DNA from: an uncultured Prevotellaceae bacterium | GTDB lineage: Bacteria > Bacteroidota > Bacteroidia > Bacteroidales > Muribaculaceae | Assembly (NCBI GenBank): GCA_900318345.1 | Contig: ONKD01000015.1 | Coordinates: 1-42,266, forward strand | DNA length: 42,266 nt | Reading direction: 5' to 3' | Part shown: piece after piece, positions 17,924-26,159 of the stretch | Numbering within the stretch: the first letter of the stretch is position 1 | Layout: each line of letters begins with the position of its first letter | The notes under the pieces: generated by a model | The model's input: only the letters and a program-made list of their open reading frames with translations | What the model was told of the DNA's origin: nothing | Databases searched by the model: none | Position numbers and translations under genes: made by a program

Positions 17924-20900
17924 CTTCCTTGCGGTTTACGGTAGGTTTGTCAATAGCCTGGCCATCATCGAGGGGGACAACGTAAGTATCGTCATCACTG
18001 GTGATGGCATCAATAGCATCTTCCTGCAGTTTCAAGGCCGCCTTGCGGGCTTTCTCCAGCGAGTCACGCAGGAGATATTCACGCGAGTGCTTGAAGGTAA
18101 ACAGGTTCCTCAAGTCGGTGAGTTTGCGCTTAATTACATAGGCCACACCGGTCTCGGTCACCGGTCCCTCCAGCACGTTCTCATAGCTCGCATGGCGGAA
18201 GAGTTTCAAGTAACGGGTGGCGTTATCGTTGAGGTAATACTCCAGCGACACGTCGTTGAAGAGGTTGCTGGCAATGTGCTCAGCTTCGACCGCATCGGTG
18301 CTGTATTCACCACCCACCACAATCTTGAAGCGGTCGTTGAACAGTGATTTGGCCAAACGGTAGCTGTAGCTGGTCTCTGTTCCGCCACTGTTGCCACCCT
18401 CATACTGGTTGATGCCAAACGAGAGGTCGATACCCGGCAAGGTCTGAGCGGCCCAAGCATTAAGTTTGGATTGCAGGAATGAGAACAAGGCCGACGAAGC
18501 GGTCATGTTATTGATATTGCCTGCACTATTGGTTCCAGAATAAGTGTTGTAGAGCAACAGGTTGATGGCAGCCTGTGAACGCTGGCTGTCGCTCATCGAC
18601 TGCAATTCATTCTTCACCGTGGGGCTATTCTCGCAGCTCAAGTCAAACTTCAAGTCGATGTTACTCAGGGTGCCTCCCACATGGGCGTCAATCAGGAAAT
18701 CCACCGGATCTTTCTCGCCAATCACGCCAGTCTTGACACGCTCTGTTCCCTTGAGGTCAAGTTGGGGGTTGAGCATTTCACCAGTCCATGATATCGTGCT
18801 GCCACTACTGATGTTGAAGTTCTTTTGGGAAATCAAAGGTGGCGTGTAACGCAGGTTACCACTGGAGATTGTATAGGTGCCCGTCAGATTGTCCTTTCCC
18901 GCAAAGTCAAGGCTGTATTTCAAGCGACCGCTACCGTCAATCGTTGCACGATTCTGACCGTCCTCCGACAGATAGGCATTGATTTTGGCACCTTGCTGAA
19001 CATCGATGTTGGCAATGATGTTGGTGGCGCTACTGCTGCCCTTGCCAGTCACCAAAATCGTCTCGTCGGTAGTGTTATTGAAGTCAGTAAACGTTACCAT
19101 ACCTTCATCTACCGCCGTCGAGAGTTGCGAGATGTCATCTTTCATGACATAAGTGATATTGGAACCCGATAGCAAAGTGGCATTAGCCCGCACATTCATC
19201 ATGTTTCCATGGCTCTTGACCGTGGCATCGATGTCGGCAAGGCCCTTGCCAAATAGCTGCGTGAAGTCATCTTGCTTACTGTTCATGAACTGGACTTCGC
19301 GTCCCTCGGCTTTGAGGTCGATAATCATATTGTCAAGGTCACGCAGGTCCACATATCCATTGATCAATACAGGACTGCGGTTGGCGCCGGTAAGCCTGTA
19401 GTTGTCGAACGTGATAACATTGTCCTTGACAGGAATGCGGTTAGTTGCCAGCATGAGTGAACTGCCATATCGAGGCAGGTTAAGCGTTGCCGAATCGGCG
19501 GTGAAATAGCCATTGAAACGAGGATTATCGGTTGATCCTGTCATCGTCAATTCACCCAATGCATAACCGTCGAGCCATACGTAATCACCGGGAATAAACC
19601 CATTGACACGGCTCAAGGGGAATCGATTGAATTGTGCGCCCAACTTGAGCGGGGAATCAGAGTTGACATCATTCAGCGTTCCTTGCAGTACCATCGCCTG
19701 TTTACCGTCAAGCATGAGGTCGGCAGTAAGGCGTGTTGTCGAGGTGGCTGGGTCAAGGTCAAAGTCGGCATTAAGGGTCACGTCGCCCTCAGGCTTGCCA
19801 TTATACACAAAGTCCTTGATGTCAATAGTGCCATCACCATCGGCGTTCACACCGTCCCATTTGATCTCGATGTCAGCATCCAGAGTGCCGCTTGTTCGGT
19901 CAAGCATGGGCACAATCTGGGTCCATTCCTCCAGTTTCAGGTTGTCAACATAGAGCATGATGTCCTCACTATCCTCGCTAGGAATGCGGTTGGTGAGCAG
20001 CACCAGATTGCTGCTGTCACTCTCGAGCGACAATTTGGCGTCTATCAAGCGGGTCTTGTAGTTCACATTCAAGAAATTGTCCTCATTGACGGTCCAATGC
20101 CGGTAACCAATCACTGGATCATCGCCAAAAAGCCTCATCCTCACCTCATCATCAGTGAGTCGTGCGTTGCATCCCAGGTGATAGCCTGTTTGACCCTTGA
20201 TGTTCCGTTGATTGAGCATGAAGTCAAGAGCCTGCCCCTTGATGCCACCCTCGATATCAACCTGGGCATAGTCATCCCAAGTGCCTGGTCGGTTACCCAT
20301 GTGGGCGTTAAAGGCGAGGTACTCGTTGTGCAACTCATTGGCACGTATGGTAATCGTGTCAATATTGGTATCTCCATAGCTGATGCCGTTGGCCAAGCCA
20401 TTGAGATAGAGGCTAGTGTCACGGCTCATCTCGCAACTGATGTTACGGAAGTCGAACTCATATTGCTGCAAGTAGCGCTGCACGAGTCCGTCAGTACCCA
20501 TGTGCATGTCGAAATCAAATCGGGGCATCGGCTCTTTCAAGCGCTCCACGTCAATCCATCGCTCGTCATACTGGCGCTTAATCTCCTTAGCGGTATTTTG
20601 GAAGTCCTCGATCAGCGACGTCATTCCGCTGGGCGCATTCAAGTGGGCATAATTGTCCTCGTTCTCAACCATAATGCAGGTGAGCCACGGAGTGCTGTGC
20701 AACGTCGCGTGGGCATCATCGGTTACGAGATAGCTGCTGTCGAGCTGCCAGTCCAGGTCGGTGAGATGAAGGTCGGCATCCCACTCCTGGGTGCGCAGGT
20801 TGATGTCGCCCTCGGCATGAAGCTTTGTAGAACCATTGCACACGCCATCATACATCCCCAGGTGTTTCAGGTCCAAGTCACGCACATTGCCGTCGGCCGT

Positions 20901-22814
20901 AAAGACGTAATGATCGTCACAGATAGTGCCATGGGCATTAACATCGAGGTCACTACCCTTATTGGCGCTGGAAGCGTACACGTCGGCATAGCCGCCACGC
21001 AATTTGCCTCGGGCCTTGATGTTGCCGTAGCGAGTGCCGTCATAACGCACACTGCCCAGATTGACTGTCGCATCGGTCCAGGTAGAGCCGCAATCGGTGA
21101 AATCAAATCCGTGCCCCTTGGCCTTGACGCTGGCTGTCAGACCCTGCACGTCATAGTCGGGAAGGAACGACTTAACGGGGAAATTGTTAAACGTGGCATC
21201 CACGTCATAGTCCTCGTTGCACATGTCATAGTAACCATCGCCCCGCATGGTTCCACCACCGGTGGAGACGCGCAGGTTGCGCGCCACATAGCGGCAACCT
21301 TCTTTATTGATCTTGCCACTCAGTTTCATGGGCGGCAGTTTCACGCCATCCAGGCCCAGCATCTTGTTCAACACGCTGGGATCACGCAGGTCGACCTCAG
21401 TATCCAGGTCAGCCTTCATTTTGTCGAAGTCGGTGGGGTTGTAGATGGTTCCCTTGCCCTTGATGCGCCCTACTCCTGGCACATCGGCATCCAGCGACTG
21501 CACATCGACACGTTTTTGGTTGCCTCGGGCTTTGGCTTTGACGCGCACGGGCTTGTTGTGGGGAATGTCTTTCAGCGCCTTGCGGGCCTCGGGAACGAGC
21601 TTCTCCACCTCGTTGAGGTCAATCTTACTGTCGGTGTCGATGGTGGCTTTGCCGTTAGGCTTGCCGTCGAGCATATCCTGGTCAACGTGAGCATCCATCT
21701 TGATGTCACTGCCCTTGGTCTTGAGTTTCATGTCATCGAGGTCAAGACCGTTCTTGTTCTTGCTCACGGTACCGCTGGCATCCTTGACCTGGAGGCCGCT
21801 GCGCTCCTTGCCCGAGAGATGCTTCACAGGCACTTTCATGTTCTCGCCGTCATACTCAAAGTTATCGACGGCGGCGTTCACGTCTTCTACCTCGATATTG
21901 TCAGGATCAAGCGTCGTGCCTGGTTTATTGGGCTTCTTACCCGTCTGGGAATACTTGCCCTTGCTGTTGTTCAAGCGCACTTTGTCGGCCTTAACCTTCC
22001 AGGGCTTATCATCCTTGTCGTCAGTCTTTTGGTCCTTGGGCATGGGATGATCCTTGCTGTATTGCTTGGCGTCTTTCTCGCTGGGATATTCATATTTCAC
22101 ATCAGCCTCGTCAATATCCAGTGAGCCCACGTCAACCGTCTGCTCACCAGTATCGACTTTCACGTTCTTGGCCTCGGCATGTTTGACTTTGGCATCAAGC
22201 TTGTCGATGGTGGGCTTCATGTCCATCTTGTAGTCCACATCGTCGGCAGTGACCTTATTGGCATTAACCTTCCAGGGCTTGCTGGGCTCCTTGTCAGGAT
22301 CGGGCTTCTTTTTCTCGGGCTTATAGCTGAGTTTAGCCTTACCGCCCTTCAATGCTGCATTATTGACATCAACCTTGTTATTGTTCAGGTCCACCTTAGC
22401 ATTGTCAATCTTAGCTTCGTCAAGGTCGACATCCAGGTCAGTTGACCCATCCTCGGTTTTGATTTGGCTCTTGGCACCCTTGAGTGACGCGTTCTCAACC
22501 TCAACCTTCTTGTCGATTAGCGGTTTGGGCTTGACATCGGCCTTGACCTCGTCAGCCTTGAAGAGTGTGTCACCGTTCTGGTCAATGACCTGAACGTCGG
22601 TGGCAGTCACGTCAAGGGGGAACTTGATGTTGACATCGCCCACACTGATATCCATGCCGGTCTTCTCGCTGGCAATTTCGGCCGCGATGTCTGCTGCCTT
22701 GTTTTGGACCCAAGGGATATACATGGCAAACGGTAGAGCCGCTACCATACTCAATAAGCCACCGCCCACCCAAGCGGCGATCTTTGAGAACATATTTCCC
22801 TTTTTGCCAAACAT
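17913..22814 (-). CDS. tamB: Translocation and assembly module protein TamB
   Basis: The 1633-residue protein has an N-terminal membrane anchor (about 10-33) and a very long periplasmic part predicted to be AsmA/TamB beta-groove. The C-terminal DUF490 domain spans about 1200-1590. TamB bridges the inner and outer membranes and serves outer membrane protein insertion or phospholipid transport. Odd features: residues of about 60-420 are exceptionally rich in Lys and Asp, with two copies of a KPWKV(N/K)A(N/D)KV segment. The last 40 residues are charged, and the gene overlaps tamL. A strong promoter lies upstream. A large open frame on the opposite strand (19632-22124) is a shadow of its biased codons. 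Confidence 0.92.
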   Translation of the reverse strand: MFGKKGNMFSKIAAWVGGGLLSMVAALPFAMYIPWVQNKAADIAAEIASEKTGMDISVGDVNIKFPLDVTATDVQVIDQNGDTLFKADEVKADVKPKPLIDKKVEVENASLKGAKSQIKTEDGSTDLDVDLDEAKIDNAKVDLNNNKVDVNNAALKGGKAKLSYKPEKKKPDPDKEPSKPWKVNANKVTADDVDYKMDMKPTIDKLDAKVKHAEAKNVKVDTGEQTVDVGSLDIDEADVKYEYPSEKDAKQYSKDHPMPKDQKTDDKDDKPWKVKADKVRLNNSKGKYSQTGKKPNKPGTTLDPDNIEVEDVNAAVDNFEYDGENMKVPVKHLSGKERSGLQVKDASGTVSKNKNGLDLDDMKLKTKGSDIKMDAHVDQDMLDGKPNGKATIDTDSKIDLNEVEKLVPEARKALKDIPHNKPVRVKAKARGNQKRVDVQSLDADVPGVGRIKGKGTIYNPTDFDKMKADLDTEVDLRDPSVLNKMLGLDGVKLPPMKLSGKINKEGCRYVARNLRVSTGGGTMRGDGYYDMCNEDYDVDATFNNFPVKSFLPDYDVQGLTASVKAKGHGFDFTDCGSTWTDATVNLGSVRYDGTRYGNIKARGKLRGGYADVYASSANKGSDLDVNAHGTICDDHYVFTADGNVRDLDLKHLGMYDGVCNGSTKLHAEGDINLRTQEWDADLHLTDLDWQLDSSYLVTDDAHATLHSTPWLTCIMVENEDNYAHLNAPSGMTSLIEDFQNTAKEIKRQYDERWIDVERLKEPMPRFDFDMHMGTDGLVQRYLQQYEFDFRNISCEMSRDTSLYLNGLANGISYGDTNIDTITIRANELHNEYLAFNAHMGNRPGTWDDYAQVDIEGGIKGQALDFMLNQRNIKGQTGYHLGCNARLTDDEVRMRLFGDDPVIGYRHWTVNEDNFLNVNYKTRLIDAKLSLESDSSNLVLLTNRIPSEDSEDIMLYVDNLKLEEWTQIVPMLDRTSGTLDADIEIKWDGVNADGDGTIDIKDFVYNGKPEGDVTLNADFDLDPATSTTRLTADLMLDGKQAMVLQGTLNDVNSDSPLKLGAQFNRFPLSRVNGFIPGDYVWLDGYALGELTMTGSTDNPRFNGYFTADSATLNLPRYGSSLMLATNRIPVKDNVITFDNYRLTGANRSPVLINGYVDLRDLDNMIIDLKAEGREVQFMNSKQDDFTQLFGKGLADIDATVKSHGNMMNVRANATLLSGSNITYVMKDDISQLSTAVDEGMVTFTDFNNTTDETILVTGKGSSSATNIIANIDVQQGAKINAYLSEDGQNRATIDGSGRLKYSLDFAGKDNLTGTYTISSGNLRYTPPLISQKNFNISSGSTISWTGEMLNPQLDLKGTERVKTGVIGEKDPVDFLIDAHVGGTLSNIDLKFDLSCENSPTVKNELQSMSDSQRSQAAINLLLYNTYSGTNSAGNINNMTASSALFSFLQSKLNAWAAQTLPGIDLSFGINQYEGGNSGGTETSYSYRLAKSLFNDRFKIVVGGEYSTDAVEAEHIASNLFNDVSLEYYLNDNATRYLKLFRHASYENVLEGPVTETGVAYVIKRKLTDLRNLFTFKHSREYLLRDSLEKARKAALKLQEDAIDAITSDDDTYVVPLDDGQAIDKPTVNRKEDED

Positions 22815-22853
22815 TTATTGTCACATTAATGCACAATAATCCATTTTAACCTA

Positions 22854-22886
22854 CAAATTTACAAAAGAATTGGAAACACCACCAAA
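22854..22886 (-). promoter_or_regulatory. Promoter for tamB-tamL
   Basis: On the minus strand, TTTG (22886-22883), 21 bases and TAAATTTG (22861-22854) match the Bacteroidetes consensus. The expected start of transcription is near 22847, about 33 bases before the tamB ATG. Confidence 0.75.
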
Positions 22887-22924
22887 AATCAGCAGAAAAA
22901 TCACCCAAAAATCAATTTCGGCAC

Positions 22925-22963
22925 AAAAAAAGAGCCTATCGACCTCAATCAATCGATAGACTC
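22925..22963 (-). terminator. Terminator of the dockerin protein gene
   Basis: The stem is 22953-22963 with 22932-22942 (11 bp, one G-U pair, 10-base loop). On the minus strand it is followed by seven T at 22931-22925. It lies 23 bases after the stop of the gene at 22986-23879. Confidence 0.85.
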
Positions 22964-22985
22964 CTAATAGTCGTTTAAAAAATTA

Positions 22986-23879
22986 TCAATTCAGTAATTT
23001 ATCAATGAGCGCCGTTACATCCGAGATTCTGATGTTTCCACTGTCATCCACATCGGCGTTATCTAGAACGATACTAGTATGACGTGTCAACAAATAGTCA
23101 ATAAGGGCTGTCACATCGCTAATGTTTAAATTATTGTCACCATTAACATCACCCAGAATATATGATAAAGATGCATATTTAAAGAGATTAGCGTTATAGC
23201 CATCAAGTTCATAATCATCATTAATAATCAATATAATTTCAAACCAATATGAAAATCCCGTATCTACATAGTAAGTGTTGCTAGATCCTTTTACCAATGG
23301 GGTATATTCTGGATGGCCCATCATCTCATCAAAAATAAGAACTGGCTCGTTACCAGGAGCTCCATAGGTCACTCCATCTATCACAAAGCGAAAATGCGAA
23401 ACATCATAATCATACATTGATGAATATAAATTAATTACGTTTGCATATCTTCCATTATTCATTGGCATAAGGGGGAACCAAACTTCATTACCTAATATTC
23501 TATCGAGAATGACTATCCAGTACCCTTCGTTGTGAGGATCTTGTTCCCAAGTGACATCATCAAATGTCACGGTCAATGTCGCATAGCCTGTCGCTTTCAC
23601 TGTTATGACCACAACGTGAGTTCCATAGTTTGGCAATTTGATTTTGTGGTTGACTATCGATACATTGGTACCGTTCACAGTTGCACTCAAGGTCACATTC
23701 TCGGTTCCAACGTATTCAACTGGAACCCAACCATTGGCGTCAACATCACCCACTCTCACATAACCAGTGAGGGGTAACACTTGCAGTTGCTCGGTCATAG
23801 CATTTCCCGCAGGATGGGGTGCCGATAACGCTGACAACCCGAGGCAAGCACAAACTAGGGTAATCAATAACTTTTTCAT
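22986..23879 (-). CDS. Secreted protein with C-terminal dockerin type I domain
   Basis: The 297-residue protein has a signal peptide (MKKLLITLVCACLGLSALSA). Residues of about 30-230 are rich in Tyr, Asn and Val and look like beta-sandwich modules; no known catalytic motif was recognised. Residues 238-297 are a dockerin domain with two EF-hand-like repeats, GDVNGDNNLNISDVTALIDYLL and ADVDDSGNIRISDVTALIDKLL, each with acidic calcium ligands followed by a helix. In Bacteroidales such domains are common at the ends of exported proteins even where no cohesin scaffold is known; they may serve surface attachment or stability. The gene stands alone, with its own terminator. Function of the N-terminal part is unknown. 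Confidence 0.8.
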   Translation of the reverse strand: MKKLLITLVCACLGLSALSAPHPAGNAMTEQLQVLPLTGYVRVGDVDANGWVPVEYVGTENVTLSATVNGTNVSIVNHKIKLPNYGTHVVVITVKATGYATLTVTFDDVTWEQDPHNEGYWIVILDRILGNEVWFPLMPMNNGRYANVINLYSSMYDYDVSHFRFVIDGVTYGAPGNEPVLIFDEMMGHPEYTPLVKGSSNTYYVDTGFSYWFEIILIINDDYELDGYNANLFKYASLSYILGDVNGDNNLNISDVTALIDYLLTRHTSIVLDNADVDDSGNIRISDVTALIDKLLN

Positions 23880-23936
23880 AACTCATTGTAATGCCACATC
23901 CACTACAATCCCCTACAGTTCAGCGGCTTAATATGA

Positions 23937-23944
23937 CAAACATA
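23937..23944 (-). promoter_or_regulatory. Candidate -7 box for the dockerin protein gene
   Basis: TATGTTTG on the minus strand fits TAnnTTTG and lies 57 bases before the ATG. No clear TTTG was found 19-21 bases upstream. Confidence 0.35.
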
Positions 23945-24040
23945 AAGTATCAATCTAAAAGGGAGGGATTGATTCGTCGTTTTATCGCAACTCAGATGAT
24001 GAAACTAACGAACACCTCATGATTGAAATCATTATCCATT

Positions 24041-26086
24041 CTAACGCTTGATGCCATCACGCTGCATCATGGCATCGATGCGGGGCTCACGGCCACGGAA
24101 GCGTTTATAGAGCGTCATGGGCGGCTCGGTACCGCCACGCGACAACACATGATCCAGCCACGACCGGGCCGTCGCGGGGTTGAAGATACCATCCTCCTTG
24201 AACTTGGAGAACGCATCACACTCAATCATCTCGGCCCACTTGTAGCCGTAGTAGCCAGCCGCATAGCCGCCCGAGAAAATGTGAGTGAACTGCGGCGACA
24301 TGATGCAGCCCTCGACCGGGTCAAATGCCCGAACCCGCTCCATTGCCGTACGTTCAAAACCAAAGGGATCACCTTGATAAGGCTCGGTCAACGTGTGCCA
24401 TGCCATATCCAGGTAACCGAAGCTCAACTGGCGCACACAGGCATAAGCAGCCCCATACTGCGACGAGGCCAACAATTTATCAATCAGATCCTGCGGCACT
24501 GGTTCGCCAGTCTGGTAATGGCAGGCAAAGCTGTCCAGAAACTCACGCTCATACATGTAATTCTCATTGAACTGCGAGGGCACCTCGACAAAGTCCCGAT
24601 ACACGTTAGTGCCTGACAAGGACTGATACTTGCAATGGGTCAGCAGTTCGTGCAACGCGTGTCCAAACTCATGCATGAAGGTTTCCACCTCGCGAACGGT
24701 GAGCAATGACGGCTTGGCTTCGGTGGGACGAGTGAAATTCATGGTCAGTGTGACCAGCGGGCGCACGTCATTGCCGTTCTCGTCAATATACTGCTCCCGA
24801 TAGTTGGTCATCCACGCCCCACTCTGCTTGGTCGCACGGGGGAAGAAGTCCATATACAACATACCCACAGCCTTGCCGTTCTCATCGGTCACATCATAGA
24901 CCTCAACCTCGGGATGGAACACCTGGGCATCGTGGTTGGGAATGAAATGGAGGCCATACATCCGCGTGGCAAAGCCAAACACGCCCTTAGTCACCCTACC
25001 CAACTCAAAATAGGGTCTCAGCAACTCGTCGTTGATCTGGAACATCGAGTCCTTTTCCTTGTTGCTGTAGTAGCTGTAATCCCACGGCATGATTTCAATC
25101 GGCTTGCCTTCAAGTTCGGTGGCAAACTTGGTTAATCGTTCCATTTCATCCCGCTCGACAGGCAGATAGGCCTCGCGCAACCTGTCCAGCATCTGATAAA
25201 CATTAGTGGGCGTTTCGGCCATCGAACGTTGCAAGCGATATTCAGCAAAGCTATTATAACCCAGCAACTTGGCTATTTCCAGTCTGGTATTGGCAATGTC
25301 ACGCATCACCTCAAGGTTGCAGAACTCTCCAGTAGTGCATTGGCGGTTATACATCTTATATAACTGCTCTCTCAGGTCACGGCGGTCACTGTATTTCATG
25401 AACGGCACATAGCTGGGCGCATCTAGCGTCACAAGCCATTGGTCCTCACGTCCCTTGTCCTTGGCCAGCTGCTTGGCGGCATCCAGCGTGCTCTCGGGGA
25501 GCCCGTCAAGATCCTTCTCGGTAAGCCACAATTCATATTTTGAGGTCTCCTTGAGGGCGTTCTGGTCAAATTTCAAGGTCAGCCCTGTTAAGCGTTTGGA
25601 GAGTTCGCGGTAACGGTCACGGTCGGCGCCTTGCAGGTTAGCACCACTGCGCACAAATCCGTTATAAGTTTCCTGCATAAGCATCTGGTCCTCCACGTCA
25701 TGTTTATTGGTATCAAAATGTTCATAGACATGCTTTACCCGCTGCCACAGACGCTCATTGAGCGTGATGCTGTTAAAATGTTCGCTCAACACAGGAGCCA
25801 TGCGGTTGCTCACCTCATGCAGTGCGTCATCAGCGTGACATGAGAGCATGGGATAGAACACACCCAGCACGCGGTTCAAGGTCTGGCCGGCACGTTCCAG
25901 CGCGATAATGGTATTTTCAAATGTGGGCTCATCGCTGTTATTGACAATGGACTCCACCTCGGCATCATGTTCCTTGATGCCCTGACGGATTGCGGGCTCA
26001 TAGTCAGCCGTAGTGATGCGGTCAAACGGAATGGCACCACCCCGTGTTTTAAATGGACGCGAAAAAATATTATCTTTAATCATCAA
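24041..26086 (-). CDS. dcp: M3 family metallopeptidase (Dcp/oligopeptidase A type)
   Basis: The 681-residue protein has the zinc motif HEFGH (around residue 467) in FMHEFGHALHELL and the downstream third-ligand region typical of M3. Length equals that of E. coli Dcp (681). There is no signal peptide, so it is cytosolic and probably degrades short peptides. N-terminal residues IPFDRITTADYEPAIRQGI are typical of this group. It is 73 bases after mutS2 on the same strand and probably cotranscribed. The spacer between them is low-complexity A/T sequence made of repeated ATCTA/TTAACT words. Dipeptidyl-carboxypeptidase versus endopeptidase activity cannot be told apart here. Confidence 0.92.
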   Translation of the reverse strand: MMIKDNIFSRPFKTRGGAIPFDRITTADYEPAIRQGIKEHDAEVESIVNNSDEPTFENTIIALERAGQTLNRVLGVFYPMLSCHADDALHEVSNRMAPVLSEHFNSITLNERLWQRVKHVYEHFDTNKHDVEDQMLMQETYNGFVRSGANLQGADRDRYRELSKRLTGLTLKFDQNALKETSKYELWLTEKDLDGLPESTLDAAKQLAKDKGREDQWLVTLDAPSYVPFMKYSDRRDLREQLYKMYNRQCTTGEFCNLEVMRDIANTRLEIAKLLGYNSFAEYRLQRSMAETPTNVYQMLDRLREAYLPVERDEMERLTKFATELEGKPIEIMPWDYSYYSNKEKDSMFQINDELLRPYFELGRVTKGVFGFATRMYGLHFIPNHDAQVFHPEVEVYDVTDENGKAVGMLYMDFFPRATKQSGAWMTNYREQYIDENGNDVRPLVTLTMNFTRPTEAKPSLLTVREVETFMHEFGHALHELLTHCKYQSLSGTNVYRDFVEVPSQFNENYMYEREFLDSFACHYQTGEPVPQDLIDKLLASSQYGAAYACVRQLSFGYLDMAWHTLTEPYQGDPFGFERTAMERVRAFDPVEGCIMSPQFTHIFSGGYAAGYYGYKWAEMIECDAFSKFKEDGIFNPATARSWLDHVLSRGGTEPPMTLYKRFRGREPRIDAMMQRDGIKR

Positions 26087-26159
26087 CTTACTATCTATTA
26101 TCTGTAATCTAACTATCTGATATCTAATATCTAAAATCTATTAACTGTTAACTATTAAC

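Noticed and set aside
19632-22124. Open frame of 830 codons on the plus strand opposite tamB
   Set aside because: It lies wholly inside tamB, which has clear domains, a promoter and coupling to tamL. The opposite frame is open because of tamB codon bias and shows no domain.
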